A stretch of DNA of 64,000 bases from Pestalotiopsis fici W106-1 (taxonomy: Eukaryota > Ascomycota > Sordariomycetes > Amphisphaeriales > Sporocadaceae), in the NCBI RefSeq assembly GCF_000516985.1, contig NW_006917093.1, forward strand, positions 2,170,001-2,234,000, written 5' to 3'. The notes beneath the pieces were generated by a model. The model was given only the letters and a program-made list of their open reading frames with translations, did not search any database and was not told the origin of the DNA. Below are positions 1 to 12,088 of the stretch, piece after piece; the first letter of the stretch is position 1, and each line of letters opens with the position of its first letter. Both the position numbers and the translations under genes were made by a program.

Positions 1-2850
1 GCCATCAGTGGCTGCAGCTAACAGTGCGTCAGAAACCACCTCGCCAGAAGCACCGGCCTGCAGCAAGCTGCTCGCGGACATGCTGCGCGCTCTTTGGTCC
101 CGAGCTTTTGTGGCATGTGTAAATGCTTTGTTTAGGATGTCGACCGAGAAGCTTCTCTTTTTCTTGTTGAGGATAAGATCCACAATATCCTGCTTCTCCA
201 TCTCAATGGCTTTGATGAGGGCAACACCATCCTTGGCATCAGCATGAGATAGCAATAGGTTGATCAGAGGGATATCATCAGGATACGTTTGGACGGCAAA
301 CATCAGCGCTCTATTAACTTCGCTTGATGCAATGCCTCCCTGAATAATCTTTTGTGCGAAGGCTATCCGGTCCATAGCATCCTTGATACGCAGGGCATGA
401 GGCATAGCCCAGGCAAGGGCGCGCGGGTTAGGTTTTGCTGAGAAAAGGAGGTCTACCATGGGCCCGTTCGCCGCGCCGACTGCCCTCTGCAATGCTTCGC
501 CGTCCTTTGCATTGACGTTGGCGCCATTTGCCAGCAGCGTTTTCAGCACAGAAAGGACTCTCTGGGAAGGTGGTGTTCTGAGAACACTTTGTACTTCGTC
601 TATTAGCAACTGGCTCAGTGAATCCTTTGATGACACTCTCTTTAACAACATGTCGAGTTTTTCGGCCTTTGTTGGAATCGAGGCGAATCGGCCGAGGGCG
701 ATCATGGCAATATGTAGCGTTTCTTGTGTTGGTTGACTAAGGTCGAGCACCATTTGGAGCAATTCTGGATCGGTGCTTTGAACGGCATACACGAGTGCGC
801 TGCCGTTGTTGGCGTTAATATCTGCCCGACCTCGCTGCATTAATGTCACCACAAGATTCTTGTCTACGGACGTCGATTGGAGCAGAGTTGCCAGTGCCGT
901 TGAGATTTCTGGTCCACCTTGCGATGCCCCGGCGTCAATGAGCATGCCGACCATTTGGCCCCTTTTAACCGGATCTTGTACCTCCATGGCTCTGGGCAAT
1001 GCCTTTGCTGCGATTTGAGGTGTTGGATTACTCTTCAACAACCTATGCAGAAGACTGACGTCTTTCTGTGCAATTGCAGCTGTGATACCGGCACCCTCGT
1101 TGAAGTTCACATCCGCATTTGAGCGCAACAGCAGCGCAATGAGCCTCTCGTCGCGGTGTGGTGGTGTTTCGTCGATGGCGTTCTGGAGTGCAGAATGCAC
1201 ACAAGGACCCGACAGCCCAGCAGCAAGAAACGCTTCAGTCATTTGATATCGTTCGAGTCGTGGTAGAGTTCGTACACTCGGATACACTTCCGCCATGGCT
1301 TCGTTTGACGGCCTTTTCTCGGCGGTGAGTATCAGCTTGGCAATTGGAATGATGCGGTTCTTGACGGCGAGCTGTAGAGCCAAGCCCCCCTTATGATCCG
1401 TGGAAGCGACAGCATGTCCCTCAAAGACCATACTTCGGGGGCCTCTCTTGAGATCTTTGTTGCCAACAATTTTGCCTCCGGGGAAAATGGGCGTCAGCAG
1501 TAATTTTGCAGCTTCGACATCTCCTAATTCAGTCACATTTATCAAAGCCTCGTCCAGCGGTAAGCCGGCCGCGCCTTTTTGTAATAACAATTTCAAGAGA
1601 GCATATCTGTCTTCGAATCTGATCTGCTGTGGCATGAGACTCACAGCTTCAGACGCGTGTATCGGGCTCAGCTGTGTATCTCCACTCAGCATTATGTCGA
1701 CAAGGTCGACTCTGCCGGCAGATACCGCTTTCCGCAGAGCCCGGGCATCTTGGTGATCAATCGATGCACCATACGACACGAGCATGTGCACCATCTCGAT
1801 GAAATCGGTAGCACTTGCCTGTACTAAAGCCCGAGCGACCGGATCACCTCCTGCACCAGCACAAAGTAAGACCTCGACCATAGCGAGTTTCTCGTTTGGG
1901 GTGATATTTTGGTGAGCCATGAGCTGGTCAAAGGCTTCGTTAAGTCCAATCTGTCCAGGCGGTTTGCAGCCGAGTATCAAAGCCAAAGCTATATCGCGTC
2001 GTCCCAGAGATACTGCGGCTTTCAATGCCGCTGCCGCATCGTAATTACCATCGGCAGTAGACTGGCTCAAGGCTAGGACTGTGTCTAAGCATCCAGCCCT
2101 GGCGGCTTCAACCATGGACTGAGAGATCCACGTTTCGTCCGGCCGTCCGTCAGATGATAATATCATGGCAATCATTTCCGCCTGATTTCCAGTGCCGCAC
2201 GCAGCCCGAAATGCATCCTGTCCTTCGGCTGTGTGAGCGGCATTTGCGCCGTACTGAATCAGCATCTCAACAATTTCGAAATCTTGGTTACGCATCGCAA
2301 TGGGCAAGGCCGTGTCCAGGCTGAGAGCATCAGCAAATGGTAATAAGACTTGGACCATTTCTTTGTGGCGATTTGCCACCGCCTTTTGTAGGACTTGGCT
2401 GCGTTCTGCAAGGTCTAGACTCTTTCGCCGCGACAACAGACTTGGTCGAGTAGTTTTCTGTGCTAGGTTCACGTTACCACCAACTTGGCTGAGCATATTG
2501 ACGAGCGCTTCTGCCACACCGGGCGGGCCGCGATTTGCGACATGATTGACGAGGGCGCTATAGATCTCCTTGTACTCCCACGTCTTCTTCTTGGTCGTAA
2601 AGGCCCGTGAAAGGCCCCCCTTGGTCTGCTGTGCCTGTTCTGCCGCCCGTTGATGCCTGAGCAGGTCCTCGGCAAAAGCGTAGTCATTTTGCGTCGCTAC
2701 TGACGGAGGATGACCCGGCCGCACCGGGGGCGACGGTAACGGCGACATGTCCAAGCCCCATTCCGTGCCGAGATGCTCCAGTCGGCGTTGCCGCCGGTCC
2801 TGCAGCGACATGTGCTCCATGTTCGAGCTCTCGATCAATCCTGGCATCAT
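1..2850 (-). CDS. Ankyrin-type repeat protein, 3' end cut by window
   Basis: The minus-strand frame is open from position 2850 to position 1 without a stop at every point translated, giving about 950 residues, and it runs off the window, so the C-terminus is missing. The protein is built of roughly 33-residue units with ankyrin-like hydrophobic signatures, for example MLIQYGANAA, VLLCAGAGGD, LLLQKGAAG, LLRSNADVN, LLANGANVNA and LLSHADAKDG. The repeats are degenerate and often lack the canonical TPLH start. Residues 1 to about 110 are charged and proline-containing, without repeats. Start: an in-frame TAG lies at 2877-2875 and the first downstream ATG is at 2850. That TAG sits in a GCGTAG that could be a splice acceptor, so an upstream exon cannot be excluded; a second ATG at 2820 is possible. 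Such repeats normally bind proteins. No catalytic domain is visible in the part present. Confidence 0.75.
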   Translation of the reverse strand, partial: MMPGLIESSNMEHMSLQDRRQRRLEHLGTEWGLDMSPLPSPPVRPGHPPSVATQNDYAFAEDLLRHQRAAEQAQQTKGGLSRAFTTKKKTWEYKEIYSALVNHVANRGPPGVAEALVNMLSQVGGNVNLAQKTTRPSLLSRRKSLDLAERSQVLQKAVANRHKEMVQVLLPFADALSLDTALPIAMRNQDFEIVEMLIQYGANAAHTAEGQDAFRAACGTGNQAEMIAMILSSDGRPDETWISQSMVEAARAGCLDTVLALSQSTADGNYDAAAALKAAVSLGRRDIALALILGCKPPGQIGLNEAFDQLMAHQNITPNEKLAMVEVLLCAGAGGDPVARALVQASATDFIEMVHMLVSYGASIDHQDARALRKAVSAGRVDLVDIMLSGDTQLSPIHASEAVSLMPQQIRFEDRYALLKLLLQKGAAGLPLDEALINVTELGDVEAAKLLLTPIFPGGKIVGNKDLKRGPRSMVFEGHAVASTDHKGGLALQLAVKNRIIPIAKLILTAEKRPSNEAMAEVYPSVRTLPRLERYQMTEAFLAAGLSGPCVHSALQNAIDETPPHRDERLIALLLRSNADVNFNEGAGITAAIAQKDVSLLHRLLKSNPTPQIAAKALPRAMEVQDPVKRGQMVGMLIDAGASQGGPEISTALATLLQSTSVDKNLVVTLMQRGRADINANNGSALVYAVQSTDPELLQMVLDLSQPTQETLHIAMIALGRFASIPTKAEKLDMLLKRVSSKDSLSQLLIDEVQSVLRTPPSQRVLSVLKTLLANGANVNAKDGEALQRAVGAANGPMVDLLFSAKPNPRALAWAMPHALRIKDAMDRIAFAQKIIQGGIASSEVNRALMFAVQTYPDDIPLINLLLSHADAKDGVALIKAIEMEKQDIVDLILNKKKRSFSVDILNKAFTHATKARDQRARSMSASSLLQAGASGEVVSDALLAAATDG

Positions 2851-4621
2851 GAGAGCGTGGAGCCGGATTTCCTCCTACGCAGCGAGTTCCCGCGATCACT
2901 GCGAGAGCTACTGAACTGCGTATCTCGGAAATGGCTCAGGGTATGCTCACTCAAGGAGCTATGTGTCGCATTTGAAATTGATGAAGATCGTCTGGATGTT
3001 CATGCAGCCATGCAACAGATGGAGAGGCGTGGTTCAGTGATCACCATTCGCCATCCCTGACATGACCAGGAACAAGGGCAAAATGAGAGTAGAAAGATGT
3101 CGACTTCCGCGGGGGATTAGATTAGCGATGTACGTCAGGTATATAAATGGCCCGAAAGTGAAGGGACAAATGGGTTGCTTCACAGCCTCATGTAAATCAA
3201 CCTTGGCCTGTGCCTACCCGTTGATAGTGCGTTTGTGGGGGGTACGAGGGTGTGCTGTGGCCCGCTGGGGTCGTCTCAATGAAGGACCAATGCAATGAAT
3301 GAATCGACAGCCAAGCGAGAGAGTCGTCGGAATAGATACCACGATGCCGGACTTCGCCAAGGGCATGGAAAATGACCAGAAGAAATATCTTGGCCTTCTT
3401 GAATTACGGGATCGTACAGATTTGATGAGATGAGACGAAATAAAAGAACCCATGAGCATCTTTAAAACATGAAACGAGGAATTGGCCTGTCAGCGTGCCA
3501 TGAGACAAGAGCTTCGAGCTCGAGCCACTGAACCCACCGGGGCAGTCTGCCGAGTCGCTGTAGGGGGTTTTCCAGGTATGGAAGTCCAAGACAGGCACCA
3601 CTACCAGGGCGAAGCAGGCGAGCAAGCAACCTTGGAGCAAGTCAAAAGCAGGGGGCCGGACAAGCTGTGCAACAACAGTGCTTTGCTGGCCAACAAAAAG
3701 GGCCCAAGCTGCCGCCCACAAGGTACTCCCAGCAAGCTCAATTCTGGCAGAAGCTTGGAAGATTCCCAGCGCGGGCAACCGTTGGCTGCTCAATCAACGA
3801 TCATACCCTATGTTGAGCAAAGCTCCTGGCTCCAGTCAATCCAATAGGTAGATTGTAGGATTCGATCGCCCTCGGGTGCACAGCCTCCCTCTGCAAGCGC
3901 AGCTAGGTCGCAGGCACCAGAGTTTTGACTCTACTGAGAAAAGGACCCCGCCACATTCTCGCCCACACTACCTACCTACACTACATGATAGGACAGTGTG
4001 TAGTCTATAGGTGGGAGTCGCGGGGCGCTTTCTGTCATGCAAAGCCAAAATATGCACTGAACACGCGGCCTGCTTGGCCAACTCTGGTTTCTGCTGCATC
4101 GCTGATTATTACCGAGCACTTGAGCAATCTGAATATTTGCCGATCGTGACGTGATCATCTTTATGAAGACAGGCACCAAACCATGATCTTTGGCTATCCC
4201 CATTTGCGGACCTTACGGAGCTTCTTTTAGCGTCAAACAAGTAAATCTTTCTCCACTCGTGGTCTGTTTAAAGATGCCCAGGCGGTTGACCAGCGGGTCC
4301 AGATCGTGCAGGTGAGCTCAGACGAACAATGCGGTAGCAGCTCATCATACAAACACTATACGAAGCTCATGTCGCCCTGATCATGGCGCTCAACCTGTCA
4401 TTGTGACTCAGCCTCAAGGACACGAATGCTAGCTTTAAGATGCAGATGCCAAGGCGGGATAATAGGTCCTGCCGGCTCAATCGTGGCCGGGGGAATAATA
4501 AACGAATTTTTTGTCTATAAGGCTTTATACTAATAAAGGGTTCCGCAGGTTTCGTCCTGTTCCGGCCCTGTCTATCATCAAGAAGTTTCCAAACGTTTCA
4601 TTACAGAGAGCCATACCCAAT
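2851..4621. other. Intergenic, no supported gene
   Basis: The region lies between the 5' end of the ankyrin-type gene and the 3' end of the epimerase gene. Open frames here (for example 3404-3793 minus and 3482-3847 plus) are short, mutually overlapping and lack recognisable domains. A small CTAC-rich stretch lies near 3966-3985. I see no RNA gene or mobile element. Confidence 0.5.
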
Positions 4622-6048
<1,427 letters not shown>

Positions 6049-6955
6049 GTTGGCGAATTGGTATCAATATTTGGAGGTCAAGAGTCTTCAAAAGGTCTTG
6101 CTCAGGATTGGGTGAGGGAAGGAAGAAGGAAAGAAAGGAAGAAATTGCGAACAGAGCTGGAGGAGTAAATGAGCCGTTGTTTGTAACAGGCGATCAGTCG
6201 TCACCTTGGTCATTTAAATGAGATTTCCCGTCGAGAACAAGCAAGTCCCAATGTCCAGGTTCGCATCCCACTCACGAATCAAGCGTGGTGGGGCTCCAAG
6301 CTCCCCAGCAGCGCATTGGCGCGCCACCACCACGCCTTCGTAACCTTGTAGGCTGGTACGTAGCTGAGCATCAGCGCCCATCCCTGTGGGTCAAGTCTCG
6401 CTAGGGGGTCTGGTCGCCGGCCGCCCGCATGAGAAATGCCCGCCACAGGCCTGGCGACTCGCGAGCCACCCAAAACCAATCGCCATCAACATGAACCAAC
6501 CTCGAATGTAGGTATGTTGAGAGCTTGCTCTGCTATTGCTGGACCCTCACCGCCTGTTATAATGTCATGATGCTATACTTGTTGCCATTATATGCACAGA
6601 GGTTGGTGCAGTAGGCGGCAGATACCTAAGGTGGCCTGCATCGTTGGCTGATGCTCTCAGTACGGCGGGGGATATACTCCCTACATTATTGTACTACGCA
6701 AATTATCTTCCTCTACTTCTCGGCAGGGTCTAGGCCAAGAGCTACGGTAGGTATTGGCAAAATCGGTACGCCGAGCGGGAACTCAGCTGAATACTTGTCT
6801 AGTAACGGACCGGCTATTATATACTATCTATATATAGGGTGGGTTAGGAAAAACAGTCCGCTCGACTTTTTCTTCACAGCTGAGAGGCTTATTGGAGCAG
6901 TCTGGCTGGCCACTCTGTTCGGATACGAAGTGCTGGTGCTAGGTAATTAGCGCAG

Positions 6956-6990
<35 letters not shown>

Positions 6991-8586
6991 ACGAGAAGCA
7001 CAACATGGAAGCAATTTCGTGAGGCATTATCTACCTAGGTACTAATGCATGCGGCAACGTTTCATCCTGCAGCACGAAGTATCGAAAATACCATGAGCTT
7101 GTGGGTTTTACTTTTCGCCTCGTGTTTGCGGCAACTTGTACATTGCGCGGTGGCCGGTGTTGCGACAGCATGTATTACGAGGTAGGGTTTGTTCTGCATT
7201 GATATTTACCCTCCAAGATGAAGCAACAATACACATCTACATGTTCCGTACATATCTTGGTAGATTCTTTTGGAATCGCATGTGGACCCTTCTTTTAGAT
7301 GCCATGCCTATATTGACCTAGCATGCTTGTCATGTTTGTAGCTGCTTTATTATATGATCGTCGACAGACCGACCCCCCAATCAGTATATCGTGCATATCC
7401 TCATCTATAACACTCCACCTGCAACGATTAAAAGGTTTTAATGGGAAGCATGTCAAGGTACCTGAGTACACACCCGCAATTGCAGTACAGTTCTGTCTGT
7501 TGCTCGTCAAGACTCAACGGTAATGAAAGCATGGATGCCATTGCCATTGATGATCCGGCAAAGTTGCTGATTAACTGGCTGAAATGCAGCCATGATTGTG
7601 AGGACTTGAGCTTGTAATGATCTCAGTAGCTGCTAAATGATGATTCCGTCAAGAATTGGCCATTCAGCAAGCACGCATCTCACTGAAAATGTCAATAGAG
7701 GAAACGCAGGCGAAAGTCATCAAATTGGTGTCCGTGGAAGCAAATCACGTGATACAGCCGCCTTGGGCTGAATGTCTTGGGTAGGACGTTGCTAGCGCTG
7801 TCTCTCCCACACCTGTATCAATTCCCCGACGCGACGCGTTGAACTGCACAAAGCCTGGCACATTCCTAGAGTACGGAGACAATGACACGGAACTCTGCAA
7901 ACTACGAAATCAGAAAAGGCTAGATTAAACCAGTCAAGTGTCTCAACTCTTTCTTCAACAGCCTGCGCTCTCGTCCACGTTCTTTGCCCTTCGTTGCGAC
8001 TACCCAAATGCGGTTGCGACAAGTTTGTCATTAAACAACCACAAGACAAGATCCATGTCACATGCCCGGCTGCGGAAGGCCTGTAGTTAATCTCAAAATC
8101 TCAGCCTCATTGGGGCTTGCAACGCCTACAGCATAAATCCACACCCGTCTGCCGCCCGGTACATACACCGCCGAGTCCGGCTGACATTCAAGACCGTCGC
8201 CTTTCATCGGTCTTTGTCCAACTGTTCGTCAAGCCGCTGCTTGCAGGAGGTGCGGACAATGGAAGTGCATCTCTTCGGTTGAAGTCCACCTGTTTCGGCC
8301 TCGGTGTACAACAAAATCATTCATCTATCAAGCTACCACCACTCATACAATCCTCACCAATTCTTTATCTTTTCTTCCCCCTTTTTTTCCCACTTCATTT
8401 CAGGAGTGCCAGAGTGTTTGCCTCTGGATTTCAGTGGAGGCCATTCATATTCATTGACTCGGCAATACAATATTTTCTTACGTGAGCATTCAGTCTCTTG
8501 ATCCTCTATAAGGGACTTCTCCGGGACTCGCGACTGACCTGGACAAACAGCGCTCCTGGTGCATTTTCGTCGTAAACTTGGCCAAG
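6049..8586. other. Intergenic 2.5 kb
   Basis: Lies between the divergent starts of the epimerase gene (minus) and the SUN-domain gene (plus), so it holds both promoters and 5' leaders. A GA dinucleotide tract lies at 6961-6986 and a TACCTAGGTA palindrome at 7032-7041. The last 400 bases before 8587 are pyrimidine-rich, as expected for a leader. No supported gene was found. Confidence 0.5.
6961..6986. repeat. (GA)13 microsatellite
   Basis: Thirteen uninterrupted GA units, read directly, preceded by a short A run. Located in the intergenic region upstream of the SUN-domain gene. Confidence 0.95.
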
Positions 8587-11434
8587 ATGGTTGGAGGCAC
8601 GCCGCGGCGCTCGGCGAGGATAAGTCACCTAGATGGTGGCATCTCCCTGCCTGGTGCTCATAACGACTTCTATGGCCAGAACAGCTTGCTTGGTCCGACT
8701 AGAGGAGGTTCCAAGGGACCGATCAGTGAAGATGAGAACGATCGCAGAAACAATGAGCTTTATAATGAAATGTTCAGCCTGAGCCGCGGAATCGGTCAAA
8801 ACAAGCTCCCCCAGCAAGACACGAGCCCGTTGGATACCGCCATGGCAAACATTCGCAACTCCTCCAGAAGGAATAAAGGATCCCGAGAGACTTCCCTAAG
8901 CGATGAAGCTACACCGTCCGATGATGATATCTTTATCCCTCCAGTCAACCAACGGGATCCTGTGTCATCATATCGGCCATTTTCACAGGAAGATCCTTGG
9001 AAGTTGCGGAATGAAGTTGGTAATCGCAATCTCTACACCGCCGGCGTACAGAACCCCCACCAGACTCCTTACAACAGGAAAAATCACCCATCGGAGCCAA
9101 ACTCGCTTGCATCAAAATGGGGCATGGCCGGCGGTCGACCGACCCCGGCTCCCTTGTCAACTAGAAGCTTCGTCCATGAAGACCATCTCTTTAATGCGGC
9201 CAATATACAATCCCCTTCAATAAGACCACCGCCCGCGGGCCGTCAGCAGTCTTCCAAGAACCAGGGCACTACTGAGACTTCTCCGCCTCCTCCGCCTCCT
9301 CCAGCTCCTCCAGCTCCTCCAGCTCAACCAATTCCTCCAGCTCCTCCAGCTCAACCAGTTGCTCCAGCTCCTCCAGTTCAACCAGTTCCTCCAGTTCAAA
9401 ATCCTCCGCCTCCTCCTCCTCCAGTTCCCCCAGTTCAAAATCCTCCGCCGCCGCCTCCTGTTGTAGACCCAGCCCGTGTTCAAGCCCTGCGGGATCGGCT
9501 GGGAAAGAATCCTGAGCGCGAGCACAGTGCACCGAAACCTTGGGTCACGAGGGACGACTTATCCGATGCGCAGAAAGATCACGTTGAACGCTTCAGAAGC
9601 CGGGTTCGTCTAACCGAGGGACCCGTCGTACCTTCCCCTCCTTGGAAAAAAGCCTCCTAAACCAACATATCCACCCATCCCGAAAACAACCAAGACTGCC
9701 AAACCTACAGCTTCGTCTGCCACGTCTACTAGTCATCTGCTGTCTCCGCATTTTTCTCTTGCCTGGCCTTCTTGGGGGACGAAATTTGTGGATCAAGTTC
9801 AGAATTTTGGGGGCTGGACATATAACCAGATTCAGTGGACATATAACCAGATTCGGCGATATCTCTTGCCTTTGTTAATGCTCCTTCTGGCTTTGTTGCT
9901 CTTCCGGGGTTATCAATATCTTCCATCACTTCCCCAGCGCGACTCTTTCCCTTCTACAAGTGGACCCTCGCTACCGAGCGTCTCACTACCAAGTCTCTCA
10001 CTACCAAGCCTCTCGCTGCCGAGCTTCTCTTTGCCGAGCTGGAGAGGAAGCGGGCAGAGCGAAATGAAAGAAGTCTTCCACCGACTTGAATCAATCGATC
10101 TAGACATTAACAAAATCCACTCGACCTTGGACGCACTCAAGTCGGGAGTCCGGCCGGATGAGGATGGTAGACAAGTCTTTTGGGTAAACAAGGACAAAAA
10201 TGGTTTACTGGTCATTCCTCAAGACTACTACCAGGCCATAAAGCAGCAAATACTCAAAGACAAAGACCTACTGAAAGGAGTCACACGCGAAACCTGGTCT
10301 CCTCTCATCAACCGTCTTGTGGCCGCTGGATATCTCAATGACTTGCCACGAGGCAATCACTTAACTCACGAGGATCTCAGCGACGCTGATATCAATAGCG
10401 CTTGGAACTTATGGCTTCGGCAAAATGATGCCGCGATAGTCAAAGCCTTGGGAGGTCCACTCGAAAAAAGCATTGCAAACCTGTCCGAAAAGGAGCTCAA
10501 AGTCCTCCTAGCAAAACACAACGTTGGCGACAACGATGGAAAATTGGTGACCCGCGAGGAATTCGAAGAGCTCTACCAAAACGAGATCAAGGCCGGTTAT
10601 AGTGACAAACTCCGGGAGCTTGTTGGCCAAGTCAATGAATTCAAGGACAGTCTTACAGAGCTGAAAGCCCATCCACCACAGGGACTATCTGCGGATGCCA
10701 TCGATAAAGTTGTTGATGCCGCCGTGAGAAAGTACACTGATGCACTCAAGATCGAAGCTGCTGCCAAGTCGGGTAGCTCTGCCGCTCTCTCACACCTTCG
10801 TAGTCAAGTCAACTACTTTTCTGCCGGCTCCGGCGCCATCATCTACAGTGGTCTCACTTCCCCCATTTGGAAGTCACCCAAGCCAGCCTACAAAAGCAAG
10901 CAATTTTGGGATGTGTCTGGGTATCAACCTCTTCCTCCCTCGGTTGCTCTCCAACCCTGGGAAGAGGAAGGAGACTGCTTCTGTGCTGGCCCACGCCGCA
11001 ACGGCCAGGGTGTTGGTACTGCGAACATCAGCATCTCGATCAGTCGAGATATCGTGCCTCGGTTTCTCGTTGTGGAGCACATCCTGCCGGGCGCCACACT
11101 GGACCCAGGTGCACGTCCCAGGGATATGGAAATATGGGCTCAATATGAGGATTATGATCTCCGCAAGACTGTCGGTGCATGGTCTCAGAGCCGGTGGCCC
11201 GAGACTTATTCAGAGCAAACGCTACCTGAGACCTTTGTCAAGATTGCCGGCTTTACCTACGAAGAACAGAAAATGGGTGATGGATCTCAAATCCATACAC
11301 TGGTATCAGAACTGAGTGACATGGACGCTGCGGCGAATACCTACGTCATCAGAGCACTGAACAATTACGGCGCCGATCATACCTGCTTCTACCGTCTGAG
11401 GCTTTACGGCGATGAGCGACCGCGACCTGAGTGA
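8587..11434 (+). CDS. SUN-domain (Sad1-like) inner nuclear membrane protein, apparent +1 frameshift
   Basis: SUN proteins span the inner nuclear membrane and bind KASH partners, linking the nucleus or spindle pole body to the cytoskeleton. The start is the ATG at 8587 (MVGGTPRRSARI); a TTG at 8578 lies just upstream in frame. The nucleoplasmic part carries a Pro-rich stretch of PPAPPAQP-type units (about residues 235-295). One transmembrane segment, near LLPLLMLLLALLLF, lies at about 425-440, followed by SLPS repeats, a helical linker and a C-terminal SUN domain (about 760-945) containing YSGLTSPIW, FLVVEHILPG and CFYRLRLYG. The frame breaks at 9646-9651, where an A6 tract gives WKKAS-stop; reading one A fewer gives WKKPPKPTYPP and continues to 11434, about 948 residues. 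No good splice signals bridge the break. A base-call error or a recent mutation is likeliest. Confidence 0.85.
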
Positions 11435-12088
11435 TTTCGAAGACACTCTCTTATAGCAGCAAGTGAGAGAACTCAGGAAGCTGTCGAACCAGACATAGAC
11501 AGAGGCGAAGACACTGAGAATGGCGTAAACGGAATGACGAGCTCTCTTGATCATTCAACTACCATATTGCTTTCATGATTTTTCTTCTCTTCATCGGCAT
11601 CAAGACCATAATAGTCATTTGGCGTCAAAGGGCAAAGCAAAGACGCTTTCATCAAAGGTTGCCTAATTGGCAGGAAGCAAAAGGAGTTTGGCGAGTTGAT
11701 GATACCACAAACCGTTTCTTGCGCGTACATAGTCCCTTTTCATCAGCATATCGAATTGATTACAAATGTTCTCTCTTTTGCTGGAATGTGCGTCATGCTG
11801 TTGTAATTCCGAGCTGATCCGGCTGGCTGGTGGATTTTATCCTCCTATTTGACATGACACTTGATTGCACTGCATTGCGCATAGATCTTGGCATCTAGGC
11901 CAGGAAGGTCGCATGTCAGTCAACAGCCTCTGAGGTAGACTTGACAGCCCGCAGATTTGCATGGGGAAATAAAATTGTTAGTAAGCCTAAGGTCATGAGG
12001 TTGGTTTTGCAAAAAATCAATTTGTCCTTTTCGTAGCTGTCTATTACAATGAATCCTGGGTATAAATGTACAGCTCTCTTCTTCTTTT
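11435..12088. other. Convergent 3' region
   Basis: A 654-nt spacer between the stop of the SUN-domain gene (plus) and the stop of the helicase gene (minus). It must contain both 3' untranslated regions. Nothing else is visible. Confidence 0.5.

Noticed and set aside
2773..3060. Plus-strand 95-codon frame with a helix-turn-helix-like end (SLKELCVAFEIDEDRL)
   Set aside because: It overlaps the 5' end of the ankyrin gene on the other strand, has no partner exon upstream and matches no family I can name.
3404..3847. Opposed 129- and 121-codon frames
   Set aside because: Mutual shadows without homology, splice context or signal sequences that would support either.
6244..6300. Possible tRNA B-box (GGTTCGCATCC)
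   Set aside because: No matching A box or foldable cloverleaf at the right distance. No convincing tRNA was found elsewhere in the window.
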